64,000 nucleotides of DNA from Astropecten irregularis (GCA_963971285.1 OZ020250.1:14492499-14556498), one strand, 5' to 3'; positions 1-10,935 are shown, counted from the first letter of the stretch. Made by a program: numbers and translations. Notes: generated by a model not told the origin, from the sequence alone.

Positions 1-217
1 ATTGATCATTCCTAAGAGGAGTTATGTCTATTTTAATGAAGGCACTCATTTTGCAAGCTGTCCATGGAATACTTGACAAAACCAATTTAGTACACATTTT
101 AGCTCATGTGTACGTACGTAGTTATTTTGACTAACACCCTTCAGATGATTAGATTCAGTCAAGCATTATGGACATCTTTATTAAAATAGACATAACTCCT
201 CTTAGGAATGATCAATT
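1..217. repeat. Fold-back element with 37-bp perfect inverted ends
   Basis: Bases 1-37 and 181-217 are exact reverse complements (start ATTGATCATTCCTAAGAGG), enclosing about 143 bp of unrelated sequence. This is the look of a small non-autonomous DNA element. The left flank is outside the window, so no target duplication can be checked. Confidence 0.8.
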
Positions 218-456
218 TGTTTCATTCTTTTTTTTTTAATAAGCAGGAGAGAATTGTTGTTACATAAATGCTTTCCTGAACTTTTGAGTGTCATTTGTTT
301 CTTAAAAAAACATCATCAATCCCGTCAACTTCTTTTTGACTCGCCCTGTAGATGTTCGTTGGATTGTGGCTGGGTGGTTGGGTGTTGAATAAATGGTAAT
401 AGTTTTCGGTTTGTTGTTTGTGGTGTCCGACTGCTGCACTAACTACTTTATAAGCT
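218..456. other. Short spacer, no gene seen
   Basis: AT-rich unique-looking sequence between the edge fold-back element and the hairpin repeat that hosts the CACTA insertion. I see no coding signal. Confidence 0.5.
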
Positions 457-498
457 GCAAATTAGACTTGCCCTTCACCGACGTGGATGAGCACTGTA
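457..498 (+). repeat. Left half of a hairpin repeat split by the CACTA transposon
   Basis: The stretch containing CTTGCCCTTCACCGACG matches 38284-38325 almost base for base, and its reverse complement occurs at 10490-10531. It is one arm of a fold-back repeat that was interrupted when the transposon landed. TA at 497-498 is the left target duplication. Confidence 0.8.
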
Positions 499-514
499 CA
501 CTCTTAAAAAAATT

Positions 515-960
515 GGTTAATATTTAACCAATTTTTTACCCAACGTTGGTCAAAATACCAACTGCAAACATTGTTGGGCTATGTTTACCAACCCCAGATG
601 GGTGATTTGTTTTAACCATCAAATAGGCAAATAATTTACCCAATTATTGGCTTCTTGTTTTCTACCCATAAGTTGGTTAATTTTATTTACCTAAAAATTG
701 GTCAAACCCGATTACCTAAAAATTGGTCAAACCCGGTTTACCTAATAATTGGTCAAATCCGGTTACCTAATAATTGGTCAAATCCGGTTACCTAATATGT
801 GGGCAAATGACATGTCACCAAATATTGGTCAAACTGCCCTTCCCATTTATTGGTCAATACCATATCGCCAACTATTGGTCAAATTCATTTACCCAACTAT
901 ATTTCCAACAATTATTGGTCAAATTTGTAGTAGGCCTATGATATAATTATTGGTCAATTG
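515..960 (+). repeat. Subterminal repeat array of the CACTA element
   Basis: The motif ATTGGTCAAA or a close variant occurs near 546, 697, 722, 748, 773, 824, 849, 874, 914 and 949, most often 25 bp apart. A worn copy (GTGGGCAAAT) fills the 798 slot. Bases 515-535 form a small AATTGGTTAA-type palindrome. In plant CACTA elements such subterminal repeats bind the accessory protein; that role here is inferred. The 65-residue ORF at 749-946 is only a by-product of the array. Confidence 0.8.
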
Positions 961-1410
961 TAGTTGTCCTCGTACAATATTTTTGTTGACCTTTGCAAAT
1001 TATCCAAGAACAAAATTCCTATCAGGTTGCCTCAAAACATCCCAATATTGTGATCAACTGCAGTTCAAATTATCACACATTCACCTAATAGAAGTAATAA
1101 GTTGCATTCTTTGAAATGAATGGGGATTAAATATAACAAATCAAATGTCAAGGAACAAGTTTTGAACAGAACAAAAGTTTATTGAAGCCATGGATTGGTC
1201 TAACTTCCACATAAAGTAATTACAATAACCTTCAAATCTTGATCTCAAAATGATGGAGATTGTTTAATTGGAAATGTTTAGTTAACCTTACAAAACTGTT
1301 TTTGTATATCAGAAATAATGGTACAAAGATATGTTATTTCTGAGAAACACATCAAACTTCTGTATAACTTCTATAATTTGCTGATTAAATCTCAGCTTGA
1401 CCATGTCAAA

Positions 1411-1800
1411 TTGCAAGATGACCTGTCCAAGCTTCATGAATGAGCATGCAAATGGGGAATGAGGTTTAATACCTCAAAATGCCAAGTTATGAGCATTTGT
1501 CCAAAATCATCATACTTCTATAACATCAACGACCATATCTTAAAACACACATCTCAAAAAAGAAATATCTAGGAGTCATCCTGTCTGACGACCTAAAATG
1601 GACTTCACATATCAATAATACCACAAAGAAAGCAAACGCAGTACTGCGACTCCTCCAAAGAAACCTACGATTCTGCCCTGAGCAATGCAAATGAACTGTA
1701 TATGCTGTACTGACTCGCTCGATTATGGAGTATACATGGAGCTTGTGTGTGGGATTCATTTCTTCAAAAAGAAATCAACAAAGTTATTTGGATCATAAGA
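1411..1800 (+). pseudogene. Degenerate non-LTR retrotransposon reverse transcriptase fragment
   Basis: Reading from 1411, the translation gives a recognisable C-terminal RT segment: LQDDLSKLHE, then a stop, then a W-x-M-x-FN-x-SKC block, then KKYLGVILSDDLKW, then HI and LLQRN. This order is typical of CR1/L2/Jockey-like reverse transcriptases just downstream of the catalytic palm. At least two in-frame stops, and no endonuclease or 5' part, show it is a dead fragment. It sits between the 3' end of the SAM gene and the transposon's left end, so it inserted into the CACTA element or an ancestor of it. Confidence 0.75.
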
Positions 1801-1927
1801 ACAAAAAAATATATATATATATTTAAATCTGTATGAAAATACATCTGCATGGCTTCTTCTTTTGCCTTTATAGAAACAAAAGTATATTTATAAAGAAAGA
1901 AATGTTTCCTTTGACAAAAGTAACGCT

Positions 1928-1933
1928 TTTATT
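1928..1933 (-). promoter_or_regulatory. Candidate polyadenylation signal of the SAM-domain gene
   Basis: AATAAA on the minus strand about 100 bases past the stop codon at 2034-2036. It is the nearest canonical hexamer downstream of the last exon. Confidence 0.5.
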
Positions 1934-2033
1934 TTAAAAGATGCAACACAGCAATTTAAAATGTCACAGCAAGACCTGGCAGATCATTTAGTACACACCA
2001 CAGAGAATGCCTACATTTTGTATATGTGGCAGG

Positions 2034-5000
2034 TTACACTGAAGATGAGTTGGATTGTATGGCCAACTGACGCTTCAAGAATGCCCTCATGTCTCTTACA
2101 ATTGGACGAGCAATACATGGAAGATCATAAACTACACACTGTAGAAATTCCCACACATTTTGTACCTGTGGCTGATAAGTCAAATTGAAGACATAATGAC
2201 ATTTGAATGCCAAGTCCACTGTCTTGATGAGTGATGGTGTCTGTATGGCATTGCGTTCCATTATAAGGAAGGACTGGGTCGGCATCAGCTGGTTTGTTGT
2301 GACCAGTGCCAAAATGTATGGTTGTGGCCTCTCTGACGATTTTATGGACTTTAGGTATTGCTCCATGTTGGTAACTGCCTATTAAAACAAAACAAAAATT
2401 CAGAATAGTATTAATGAGCTATAAAAAAAAGAGCAGTGACCCCAAATGTAGGAACATGACAGCAATTTGTGTATGGAAGCAAAAATGACAAAATGAATGG
2501 ACCGACTATTGTGTTAAAGCATATAAGAAAGAGGGAAAGTGATTGCCTTTAATATTGTCAGATAACTAGGCTTCATATGATGAATTGATTTGGTAACACA
2601 CTCCTGGTCATGAAACACAAAATAATTATTGAAGTGCATCTGTGTACGCATTCACTCCTTGACCTTGGGCCTCATGGTGAGTATAGTATTGACATAGTAT
2701 TGTTTTCAACACATCAATTTGCTATTAGTTATTATAATGGTGGGAAGCCGTGTCAGTCAGATAACAATATAAAAAAATATATACAAGTAGCAATTAATTT
2801 ATTAATTTAGTCAATAAATTGCTTCTTGTATTTTTTTGTATTTTCTATTAATTATTGTCATAACTAAAAGAACTGTAAGGGAATAATGCACTCATACCGG
2901 TTGCAAATCAATGAAGGACTCCATGTTGACAGCAAAACGTCCTCCTCTACGTCCACCCCTTGCTCTTCCACCCAGATGAACTGCTAGCAGATACAATGCT
3001 AAGTGACTCTTTTCATCTGAAAGAAAATGTGCAAAACCTTGACAAAAAAATGTACCAATATTATATAGTCTAGTCTGCCAAGCCAATTTGAGGGATGTAA
3101 GTTTCAAGCCAGTTTATTACTACCTTGAATCACAATTTACACAAGGAGGATTATTTTCAAAATACCTTTTCAGGATCAAAAGTCACTTAAACACTCAGCT
3201 GTTATGCTATATGTTTAAGTAAAAAATTTATGAATCGTCAAAATTGAGACTTACCAGTTGAGAGTGTTTTGTGGTCAAGCTGGGGCATGCCAATTAACTC
3301 CTTCCATGCTGAATTCATTACAGATGCATACAGAATTATGGCTTCACTCAGTTGCTCCCATTTCTCCAACAGCTTGTTAGCAGCATCACCATAGGGGCCC
3401 AGGTCAAAATCCTGCAGAATCTTTACATGAAATAATGGTTGAATATAATCACTGTGGTTAAAAAAAAACACATGATCCTATATTTTAATATTGTTCTTAC
3501 CAGAATTTAATACAATGAATTTAACAAGCAGCTTCCATTTTCTATGCAATCAAGTATTTTTGATTTATTATGAGGTATTTTGCCTCAGGCTATTTCAAAG
3601 GAAATGAGGACAAGTTATCCAGATCATGAGCAGAATAATGTGCATGATGTCCACTATACATGCCTTATGTCTGCATGTTGGTGGTGGTGTACGTGCTTTG
3701 TCTTTTTTGAGGGGGGAGGAAATAATTCCCATCACAGGAAAACTAAAAGAGCAGGGTGGGAGGCAAGTAAGATTCTTCTGCCTTCTCTCCCACCATTCAT
3801 TCTTTAAAAAACATAATCTTACCATGCTCGCATTCAAAATTCTTGGGTACTGCTGAAGAATGTCAGCTAGGGGTACCTTCTTCTCATGGACTAGCTCTTG
3901 ACGATGACCAGCAGTTTTGGCCATAAGATCCTTAACTTTGTATTCAGGTTCCTCGTTTTCTTGCAGCCAAGTTGTCATTAATGTAATGTCCTCTTCATCA
4001 TGTTGAGACCTCATGGGAGAATCTTCTAAAGACATATTGAGATTAAACAAATGACACAATTGAGAAACACAGATATAAAGCTCTTTAATCTAAGACAGCA
4101 GTACATCAAAGGCATTAATTATGACTTAACCCATAGTAGTGAAGGATTTGCATGTGCTGCACTTTTAAAGCATCTTTTTTATGCAGTTCATTTAAAAATG
4201 GAAAGAACTCTCATACATTCCAGTTTGCTTTCTGCAACTTATATCTGCATGCATGGACCGATGTACTTTATGACAATGGTTTCCTATTTTTTGTGTGCAA
4301 AACTCATTTGCAATTCATTCTTACACTATTGAGCAAAAACACACCTTTGTCAGAACACGCTGATTCTGTAGAGCTAGATGATGTATCTTTCAACATTGTC
4401 TTCCGTACATAACGTAATCGCTCCTCAAGGTACCCAGTGGCTGGACGCTTTGATCCTCCTTTTGTATACCATGCATCCTTTATAGTAGTTAGAAAGAGAC
4501 TGTCATTAGGTCAATGAATAAGCAAAATCACACAAATCACAGCAATTAACCTTGCACAAATTAAGTGCCACACAATTAATGATGTTGCTTGAGCATTGAC
4601 AGCCACAATCAAGCACTACTTTGAGAAGTTGAAGCTTTTACTTACATATCCAGTGCCTTCTGGGTCTTTCAAGAAGGGAAAGTCGTGTATGATGCTCTCT
4701 GCCAAAGCCTGCTTCTCGTAAGCACATGGTCTATTGGATAAAAGGTTACAATCAGTCATTTTTATTGAACCAACTTTTCAATTGAATTCTTCATCCTTTC
4801 GTGGGAGGAGGTGACAATTATATAAAATAAACAACAACTGATTTGTTACATTGGCACAGGCTATTATAGCAACATATATGAGAAAGTTGCACAAAGTTTG
4901 TTAAGTGATGGCCTGCGCTAAAGCTTACATCCAATCAGTTCAACACACAAGATCTACTTTACTTACTTCAAACCATAGTTGTTAATCAGATGCCCAACCA

Positions 5001-8000
5001 GAAGAGCCGTCATTTTGCATCGATATGTTTTTGTGAGACAGTTGTTTTTTTCTAGATGGGTGATGATGTCACGACCTCCCACTGTTGACTGCAGAATTGA
5101 TTTGGCATCCTGTAGAAAGAACAAGTAATTCATGCTTGATATTTTACATTTAAGATCACCATAATTATATCCATAAACTTATCAACACCCACACACATCA
5201 AACATGTAACTGACAACAGCTGTTATTGAGTGATGATCAGTACCCATGCAATCAAATTCAGTAAACCATAACATTGAATGAAGAGGGCTTGCTAGGCAAT
5301 GTTCAATAGTAATGCTCGTCAATTAACCTAAAGTCCACTTACAATTCCTGGCACTCTACGTTTCTTTGTTGGTGGCTGTGGTGTGCATAGTGATGATGAA
5401 GCCATGGATGATGACATGGAGTCAGCAGTGTCTGGCCTGGAACAAGGCATAAGAAAGGTTGGGCTACTTGATGCGTTGAGCACCTCATCTATGTCCAGAG
5501 TTGAGAAGGAATCCGCATGCCGCAATGTTGATTCTTCTTTCTCCTGCTGAAACTAAAAACGGAAATTCAATTGAAAAAAATAATAAAATTGTTATTTTTC
5601 ATAGATTAAGGAGTTCTAGGATGCTTTTCATGTAATTTCATCTTAAATGCAAATATCCTTTGAAATGTTTTTCATTCAGTTTCCGGTCAAGACTCTTTTA
5701 GAATTCCTGTGCAATACAAAGGATGCGAATAATAATAGCAGTTAAAATTATGTTTAAATTTTCAATAATTTTGTCGGAATGTAAACAAAGAAACAAATGG
5801 TCCATAGTGTTAGAATGAGCCCAAGAATCAAGCAATCCAGCATAGAATTTGAGAACATACATTTCTATAATTTTTTTTAAAGTACTTCAGCCAGTCTGTT
5901 TGTACGGTGCACATATAACCCAGTTAATATTATTAGCTGTTTTTTTTTCTACTCAGACAGACTTATGCATTCTTCATTTAAATTTCAGGCCAAATGTGAA
6001 TATAGTCAAAAGCACAACTAGTATGATGTCTCACCTAGTATGCTTCATCATGATAGCGATGATGACAATTGGTGAAGATGGTGATCTGGATAGGGGGATG
6101 GTGGGGTGGTGATGATGACAATGACGATGGGACGTTTAAACTAGGTTAAACCTCACAGCAATATAGATGGATGAATCAGCTTTACTGTGACATTGAGTCG
6201 TGTGATGAGGGCGATAGTCAAGTAACTCATGTGGTTGTTTCACACATATGTTGCTGCTCAACTCTTGTACAGTGTATGCATGGTAATGTCTGCAAAAACC
6301 AGTAACCTTCCATGGCTTCAACACTAAAAACAGTTGTTCTCTATAAACAACAATCTGCTGAATTTGACTGAACATTGGTCCTTCATCTGTCCAGCTTGTT
6401 AGAACCATACTATTGGGTTTCATTTGATAACCCTCTACCTCCGCTTTGCTTGCAAGTGCTATGAGAGAATCATCAGAACATTGCAGGGAAGCACAAATTG
6501 CAGAGCTCACATCATCATCCAGTGATGAAACTGGCACTGGGATCTGATACTGAATTTCAACACTGCTTTGAAGATCTCCCTTTGGAAGAAACAATCCACA
6601 TGAACTCTGAGCCTGTTGGTGTCTGGTTGCAACAGTCTTAGCAATGTTTTTGAAATTGTTACAAGCCTGTGCCCACTTCTTAAACTGACGGTGTTTGGCT
6701 TCAAAACGCATGCTTGAATACTGAACTAATGGCCCGAGGTATCGTATTGCTCTTGGATAATGCAACATAAAATGCTGCTTAGGGGTTAAATTGCGCTTAT
6801 GCACTTGTCTGAAGAGATCATGATGGTCTCGTATCAAATGCTTCAGGAAATATGTGGCAGCTCTTGAGATGCTTCTAGCCATGACAATTTTATATATATC
6901 CAGCAATAATAGGAATACCTCCCACACATCATTATTTTCCTTAACTTTGTCTCCAATGATCAGTGGCAAGTACAAAGCCAAGCATGTCATCTGGGAAGCC
7001 TTCTGACCACTAGGTCCTCCTGGGTTGCTCAAAGCTGAAAGCCTAATAGGACTGGGCTTATTTTTCTTGTCACAAACTCCATAGCTGAATGAATCTATTC
7101 TATTATTCAACTCATCTAGAGTAAAGCAGCCTTGTGAAATCAATGAGTTCACTGTCAGTTTTATCTCTAGTGGACAGACACCTTCCAGAAGGTCGTGCAT
7201 TACATCTGGTGCCAAGTTTTCGGTAACATGGTACCCACTGATTTGATTGAGAACAGGAACTCGTTTTATGCCAGTAGCACTGAGATCTCCTTTTGCAGCA
7301 TCATCTTCATAGTTCTCACGACTTCTAAGAAGATGGACATCTTCCACTACTTGTTTTACAATTACATCTTTTGAAGCCTTACAAAATCGGCAAGGATAGT
7401 TTGCTGAAAAGCTGCAAACATAGCCAAGCAGCTCATGCAGCCCCAAATTGTCACCAATAACCTGAAACAAAAGTGGATGTACTCTCACAGACGAGGTGCC
7501 ACATGCAATTTCCATATCACTGTTTTGCAGGCAATTAAGGTCTTTCACAATATGGGAAAGAACTGTGTCGATACCATACTTGGAAGTTATAGTTGTTTTG
7601 GCACAGGCCACCAGCAGAATATTGTTCAGTGATGCTTGACATTTAGAGGGGAGGCTGAGAACACTACTGTAAAAGCCACTAAGTTTATGAACTCCTTTTC
7701 GAGATCCAAGGGGATTTGCAGTTTCATACGAATCATTGTAGAGAACAATGGGCAGAGTAATAGAGCTAGAGTCTACATTGTCCTTTTCCTGAAAAAGTAG
7801 CCCATCACGATATGATTCTAAGATGTCACCATCCTCTGACTTTCCTACTTCCATAATTGAACGCATAACACCTTCTTGCTGCAAAAATCTCTTAAGAGAT
7901 TTGTCGATGGGGACATACTGATAGGTATCCTTGTGTTCAACTTGCATCACATGGCCAGTTTGTTTATTCATCTTTGTTGAGAATGATGTGCCAACAGTTT

Positions 8001-9372
8001 TTTCCACTGGACTTACCAAATCATAATTTTCTTTCAGAGTAGTATTTCTCTGATGCTGAGTTTGCAAATGCTTAAAACAGTTTCTCAGGTTGTCCACTAT
8101 TTGTTCCATGTCATCTAAAGCTCCTTCGGGGATGTTCAATAATTTCAATTTTGTGTTTGTTAAAGCCTTCTCCATAGCCTTTGAAACAGTTTGAAACAAC
8201 TCTTCAACTTCCCTAACCACATTCTGAACAAATGATGATGGAACTGAAGTACTCATCATTTTAAAAATGAATGCCTGAATGGATGATGCGATGTCAAGAA
8301 GAGGTTCATCATCTACCATTGAGTCAGAATTACAATCATGTCCATCTCCATCACTGTCCCTTTCATTCTCTGGATTTGCAATACCTGCTGCATCTTCAGT
8401 AACCCTGTATTCCTCATCTGTTTTAATGTGCTTAGTAAGTAGGTGTCTCTTGTATGATGATATATATGAAAATGTCTCAGAACATCCATCTTGAATACAG
8501 ATGATTTTGGCTTTTGTTGATGAAGACAACTGATGCACATACTTAAGGTGCTTGAATAAATGTGGGATTCCACCACCAACAATGGCTAAGCACTTAAAAC
8601 ATGTGTAGTTCATGGTTGAAGGCTTCTGGTCAATCAGTCAATATTTAACTTACATCTCTTTTCCAGCCATGAAGAAACTTCATGCGAACACCTATCTGGG
8701 GAATCAGTTCTGTAACTGTCTGCTCATTCAACAGGGCTAACGCCTCCACATCAATTTCATGCTCTGTCAACAAAATACAAAAATGAAATAAAAACATAAG
8801 CCTATCGGAATTGACCAAAGTTTATTATCCTACAACTTCAAAAATGGATAACTGCCCCATACTAACACATTAGTTTTGGATAGGCCTACATGTACATGTT
8901 ACCAGAGGCAAAGACATGATCTAGGCTAGACAACTGCATGTACAGATGAACATGCCAAAATAACCAGACATTTTGTAACATTTTAGGATAGTTTTAATGC
9001 ATGTTATGATGTACAGAACATGTATATGGCAAATAACCTGGATTTAACTTTGTTTTCGTAACTCATAAGGCCTGTCCGTTGTTATTAATACACTGCAATG
9101 TACTTATAGGCCTATGTGCTCTTTTAATCATTATGTTTTGACTTGACAAGGCGACACAGGCCTGTTGATGTGTATGATTATGGCGTGCATGGGGTGAGTG
9201 TGCTGCCCCACATTGTGGCCTCCACTCTCAAGCTCAACTCATTGTTCAGTTTAAAAGTTTGCGGCTTACCTTCAAACAACCCTACCAACTGCTCCACTCC
9301 CCACTTCTTCAAGTAATCGTGAACACCTTCATCATGCTTTCCCCCTTCTGCTAATTCTTCGAGCAACTCCAT
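2034..9372 (-). CDS. SAM-domain (SAMD3-like) protein, 10 exons, 533 aa, encoded inside the CACTA element
   Basis: Minus-strand exons: 9372-9270, 8763-8654, 5546-5343, 5109-4967, 4730-4646, 4477-4345, 4025-3823, 3411-3255, 3016-2898, 2378-2034. All introns are GT-AG and the phases chain without a break to the stop, 1602 nt in all. Residues about 17-70 form a SAM domain (YLKKWGVEQLVGLFE joined across intron 1 to a helix ending PQIGVRMKFLHGWKR). Residues 72-139 are Ser-rich and acidic and end in KKRR (132-135), a likely nuclear localisation signal. The rest is a conserved-looking alpha-helical region with DAWYTKGG and GYLEERLRYVR blocks, like animal proteins named SAMD3-like. The start is the first ATG in the SAM exon, with G at +4; the upstream in-frame codons have no ATG. 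No enzyme motif is visible. Lying wholly within the transposon beside a transposase, it may be an accessory transposition factor; a captured host gene is the alternative. Confidence 0.85.
6136..8613 (-). CDS. Tnp2-like (En/Spm-CACTA) DDE transposase with N-terminal C2H2 fingers, 825 aa
   Basis: A single uninterrupted exon with a good start context (accATGa). Two C2H2-type fingers open the protein (Cys5, Cys8 with paired His near 23-27; Cys39, Cys44 with His57 and His62), followed by an acidic linker. The core has the order of Tnp2-family transposases: an Asp in LPIVLYNDSYE, a second Asp in VIGDNLGLHELLGY followed by the PCRFCKASK Cys pair, the hallmark APDVMHDLLEGV, and a late acidic residue in MRFEAKHRQFKKW. 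The C-terminal 130 residues are unassigned. The ORF lies entirely inside intron 2 of the SAM gene on the same strand, its ATG only 41 bases past that intron's 5' splice site, so intron retention or a separate start could produce it. Expected role: cutting and joining at the CAC/GTG ends in the nucleus. No frameshift or stop is seen, so it may be functional. Confidence 0.9.
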   Translation of the reverse strand: MNYTCFKCLAIVGGGIPHLFKHLKYVHQLSSSTKAKIICIQDGCSETFSYISSYKRHLLTKHIKTDEEYRVTEDAAGIANPENERDSDGDGHDCNSDSMVDDEPLLDIASSIQAFIFKMMSTSVPSSFVQNVVREVEELFQTVSKAMEKALTNTKLKLLNIPEGALDDMEQIVDNLRNCFKHLQTQHQRNTTLKENYDLVSPVEKTVGTSFSTKMNKQTGHVMQVEHKDTYQYVPIDKSLKRFLQQEGVMRSIMEVGKSEDGDILESYRDGLLFQEKDNVDSSSITLPIVLYNDSYETANPLGSRKGVHKLSGFYSSVLSLPSKCQASLNNILLVACAKTTITSKYGIDTVLSHIVKDLNCLQNSDMEIACGTSSVRVHPLLFQVIGDNLGLHELLGYVCSFSANYPCRFCKASKDVIVKQVVEDVHLLRSRENYEDDAAKGDLSATGIKRVPVLNQISGYHVTENLAPDVMHDLLEGVCPLEIKLTVNSLISQGCFTLDELNNRIDSFSYGVCDKKNKPSPIRLSALSNPGGPSGQKASQMTCLALYLPLIIGDKVKENNDVWEVFLLLLDIYKIVMARSISRAATYFLKHLIRDHHDLFRQVHKRNLTPKQHFMLHYPRAIRYLGPLVQYSSMRFEAKHRQFKKWAQACNNFKNIAKTVATRHQQAQSSCGLFLPKGDLQSSVEIQYQIPVPVSSLDDDVSSAICASLQCSDDSLIALASKAEVEGYQMKPNSMVLTSWTDEGPMFSQIQQIVVYREQLFLVLKPWKVTGFCRHYHAYTVQELSSNICVKQPHELLDYRPHHTTQCHSKADSSIYIAVRFNLV

Positions 9373-9520
9373 TCCGAACTCCAAGTCAAATCACGTTTAC
9401 CACTATTGAACTACTCGCATAGTAATGATGATACATGTAGTACAAACAAAATGACGACCCGCCGCCGTGCGCCTGGCCGTAGCAGCATACGCGCACACGC
9501 GCGTGTTAAGTACATGTGCT
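9373..9520 (-). promoter_or_regulatory. Probable 5' leader/promoter region of the transposon genes
   Basis: GC-rich stretch (about 9455-9510, with several CpG, including a CGCGCACACGCGCG-like run) just upstream of the SAM gene start in otherwise AT-rich DNA. No TATA box is placed with confidence. Confidence 0.35.
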
Positions 9521-10139
9521 AATCACCAATATTCTTGGTAATATAATACTAGCATGCTGAGCAAAAAAAGACCAACTATTTTATACATTTACTGGGTGAC
9601 GTCATAACCTTGTATAATTCACCAACTTAACAGATAAATAACGCTCCCAGGATGATAATTTCACCCATTTTATTGGTAGATACATTGGCTGCATGCCAAG
9701 TCCGCGCGCCATTGTATTTATTATAACACTGCATGTTGACATGCCAGTAAAAGTGAGGGTTGAGATTAATGACAACGGTTAGGCCTAGCCTATCTTGAAT
9801 AAGGGTTTTCTTTTCGTTTGATAATTTCCCTATACATAATTAAGTCGACAGTTTTGTACAAATAGTGTGCACAATGCAGTTTTGCATTCATTTTTTAATG
9901 CAGGCACTTCAGACCGGCTGGCCGGTTTTATTTTTCGAAAAATCATAAAATAATGACGTCATTCGTAAGCCGGGTCACTTGTGACATGTTGTCAAATCGG
10001 ACTTTTATTTATAGAGTACATGCAGACATGAAATGATTTTTGGCGCAGCAGATCTGAGACTGGGCTAAGCTCAAACTGAATTGAAATGTGCCTCTCAGCC
10101 TTGGTAAAATAAATGTGTAAAGGTAAAAATAATAATACG

Positions 10140-10440
10140 TCATTATTCAAGAGTTCACACAATCACCAACAACAATACACAGAACCCACATTATTGGGCA
10201 CTGAACCCAGATTCCTCTGACTCGATTGCCCAATTCTTAAGCAATATTTGCCAAACGCTGTTAGTCTTTAACAGAATCACAACTAATAGTGTAATTTTAC
10301 CCCAACATTTTGGTTAACTAAAAAATCCCAACATCAAGAACGATATCTGGTAAATATTAACCAACATTTACCATGATCCTTCACCAACTATTAGTATGTA
10401 CTGTAAACCCCAACTTTTTTTACCCAACGTTTTTACAGTG
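10140..10440. repeat. Right subterminal region of the CACTA element
   Basis: Scattered CCAAC(A)-centred motifs (for example CCCAACATTTTGG, AACCAACATTTACC, CACCAACTATT) and a terminal TTTACCCAACG that mirrors the TTTTACCCAACG at 534-545. The array is looser than the left arm. Confidence 0.6.
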
Positions 10441-10531
10441 TATACTCAGTGCTTGTGAGTGCACGTGCTCTCACAAGCACTGAGTATATAGTGCTCATCC
10501 TCGTCGGTGAAGGGCAAGTCTAATCTGCATA
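10441..10531 (-). repeat. Right half of the hairpin repeat split by the CACTA transposon
   Basis: 10441-10489 is a near-perfect palindrome (TATACTCAGTGCTTGTGAG and its complement). It is followed by the reverse complement of 457-498. Together with the left half this rebuilds one fold-back unit with the transposon sitting in its first arm. Confidence 0.75.
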
Positions 10532-10754
10532 TTAAAAAATTTCCCGACCAAAATAATTTAATACTTTATAAGCTATTTTTAAAAGGCATTTCTACACAAG
10601 CTTCGGCTTCTTGGCTTTGCCTCCATTTATAAGCCGACAATATGATTTTCAGTACAGTTGTCCTGTACAGAATGTTAAATAAGTGTAAATTGAAAAGAAA
10701 ATAGGATGGGTTGGGATGGTTATTTCGTCGGTCGATTGGTTTGCTACGGTTGGT

Positions 10755-10935
10755 AAAGTAAAAGAAGGTAGGTTTGCGGTGACACCATGTAATCTCTTCA
10801 GTGATAATGTGGTTCTGAGAAGCACCGTTTGTATTATCTATTACATATAAAGATAATACCAATGGTTCTTCTCAGAACCACACATTCTCACAGAAGAGAT
10901 CACATGGTGTCACCGCTAACCTACCTCCTTTTAGT
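10755..10935. repeat. Fold-back element (arms about 70 bp)
   Basis: Left arm (GGTAGGTTTGCGGTGACACC...GTGGTTCTGAGAAG) and right arm (CTTCTCAGAACCAC...GGTGTCACCGCTAACCTACC) are imperfect reverse complements around an AT-rich centre near 10845. It looks like a short non-autonomous element. Confidence 0.7.

Larger units (their letters stand above)
499..10440 (-). mobile_element. En/Spm (CACTA)-type DNA transposon carrying a transposase and a SAM-domain gene
   Basis: The element begins CACTCTTAAAAA and ends TTTTTACAGTG, an imperfect inverted end of the CACTA type. Flanking TA (497-498 and 10441-10442) is the target duplication. The related repeat at 38.3 kb carries the same flanks joined at a single TA (38324-38325) with no element, which directly defines both ends. 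Inside, on the minus strand, are a Tnp2-like transposase ORF and a 10-exon SAM-domain gene. The left arm has an array of a short motif at about 25-bp spacing. A degenerate reverse-transcriptase fragment is nested at about 1411-1800. Both genes are open and their splice sites intact, so the copy may be young or still capable of movement; that last point is inference. Confidence 0.9.

Noticed and set aside
749-946. 65-codon ORF in the left arm of the transposon
   Set aside because: It is a side effect of the 25-bp subterminal repeats.
6136-8613. KDZ or Kolobok assignment for the transposase
   Set aside because: The order of motifs (DVMHDLLEGV, the Cys pair after the second Asp) and the CAC/GTG ends with a 2-bp TA duplication fit En/Spm better.
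2034-9372. SAM gene as an ordinary host gene with a transposase ORF inserted in its intron
   Set aside because: The whole gene, both first and last exon, lies between the CAC and GTG ends, and the empty site at 38.3 kb excludes host DNA between them.
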